A stretch of 64,000 nucleotides of DNA from an uncultured Rhizobiaceae group bacterium (GTDB lineage Bacteria > Pseudomonadota > Alphaproteobacteria > Rhizobiales > Rhizobiaceae), in contig CANMVS010000011.1 in assembly GCA_947501445.1 (NCBI GenBank), forward strand, positions 124,001 to 188,000, written 5' to 3'. The notes below the pieces were generated by a model. The model was not told where the DNA came from and did no database searches. It was given only the letters and a program-made list of their open reading frames with translations. Below are positions 63,815 to 64,000 of this stretch, one piece after another. A program made the position numbers and the translations under genes. Positions within the stretch are counted from its first letter, which is position 1. Every line of letters begins with the position of its first letter.

Positions 63815-64000
63815 ATGGACAGGAAAAAAGCCCTGATTGTCTGGGGAGGCTGGGAGGGGCACACGCCCGAGCGCAGCGCAAATATTGTTCGCGATATGCT
63901 CGAGCCGCATAAATTCGATGTGACAGTCGAAAACCACACGCGTGCCTTTGCAGATCCCGGGTTGGTCGGATTTGATCTGATCATTCCTGTCATTACCGAT
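63815..64000 (+). CDS. ThuA-like protein, 5' end (runs off window)
   Basis: The 62 visible residues (ALIVWGGWEGHTPERSANIV) match the start of ThuA-domain proteins (glutamine-amidotransferase-like fold, often with sugar utilisation). Continues the operon; the gene is incomplete here. Confidence 0.75.
   Translation, partial: MDRKKALIVWGGWEGHTPERSANIVRDMLEPHKFDVTVENHTRAFADPGLVGFDLIIPVITD

Overview
The window looks like chromosome of an alphaproteobacterium of the Rhizobiales (Hyphomicrobiales). The evidence is a serC leader RNA in front of serC-serA, the order purA / membrane protein / rpoH / rluD, the cell-cycle set chpT-ctrA-sciP, and a DUF1134 (EipA-type) envelope protein. These are family-level identifications from sequence memory; genus cannot be fixed.

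Layout. (1) 1-9.2 kb is a decayed prophage remnant. It keeps a compact lysis cassette (GH19 endolysin with two apparent frameshifts, small GTG-start holin-like protein, nested Rz/Rz1-type spanins), a Bro-N antirepressor-like gene, and several genes broken by nonsense codons. One is an exported nuclease with a TAG at the signal-peptide junction; another is a small phage protein with TAG and TAA. An ~0.8 kb block coding for a small exported Cys-containing protein is present twice. (2) 9.4-30.3 kb is a conserved core: serC-serA, purA, a membrane protein, rpoH, rluD, a DUF6476 protein, a SpoU methyltransferase, a coiled-coil membrane protein, eipA, chpT, an atypical receiver, ctrA, fliJ, pqiA, sciP, mnmA, a sugar aminotransferase and oxidoreductase, and tRNA-Met. 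(3) 30.7-52.2 kb is accessory: a BCCT transporter with divergent XRE regulator, two secreted proteins of unknown role, an autotransporter with 183-bp repeats between two resolvase fragments, an SDR pair with LysR regulator, an exported deaminase, a LysR/EF-hand/MoaF-like/hydrolase cluster, a FUSC-HlyD efflux pair, and an RTX-like protein. (4) 52.8-64 kb is a catabolic locus: a divergent aminotransferase and LysR regulator, then one long co-directional run of agmatinase-like hydrolase, polyamine-type ABC transporter (four genes), CN-hydrolase amidase, zinc dehydrogenase, cobalt-type nitrile hydratase alpha, beta and activator, and the start of a ThuA-like gene.

How the parts fit. The ctrA/chpT/sciP group supplies the phosphorelay and the inhibitor of the CtrA cell-cycle regulator. 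The final operon can be read as uptake of a cationic nitrogen compound, then guanidino, nitrile and amide hydrolysis plus alcohol/aldehyde and amine conversion; the substrate is unknown. A ~100-bp repeat (TAGACCGTTTCAC end) recurs at six or more intergenic sites and twice supplies the stop codon of the upstream gene. In the duplicated prophage block one copy carries the repeat and the other does not, which gives an apparent empty-site/filled-site pair.
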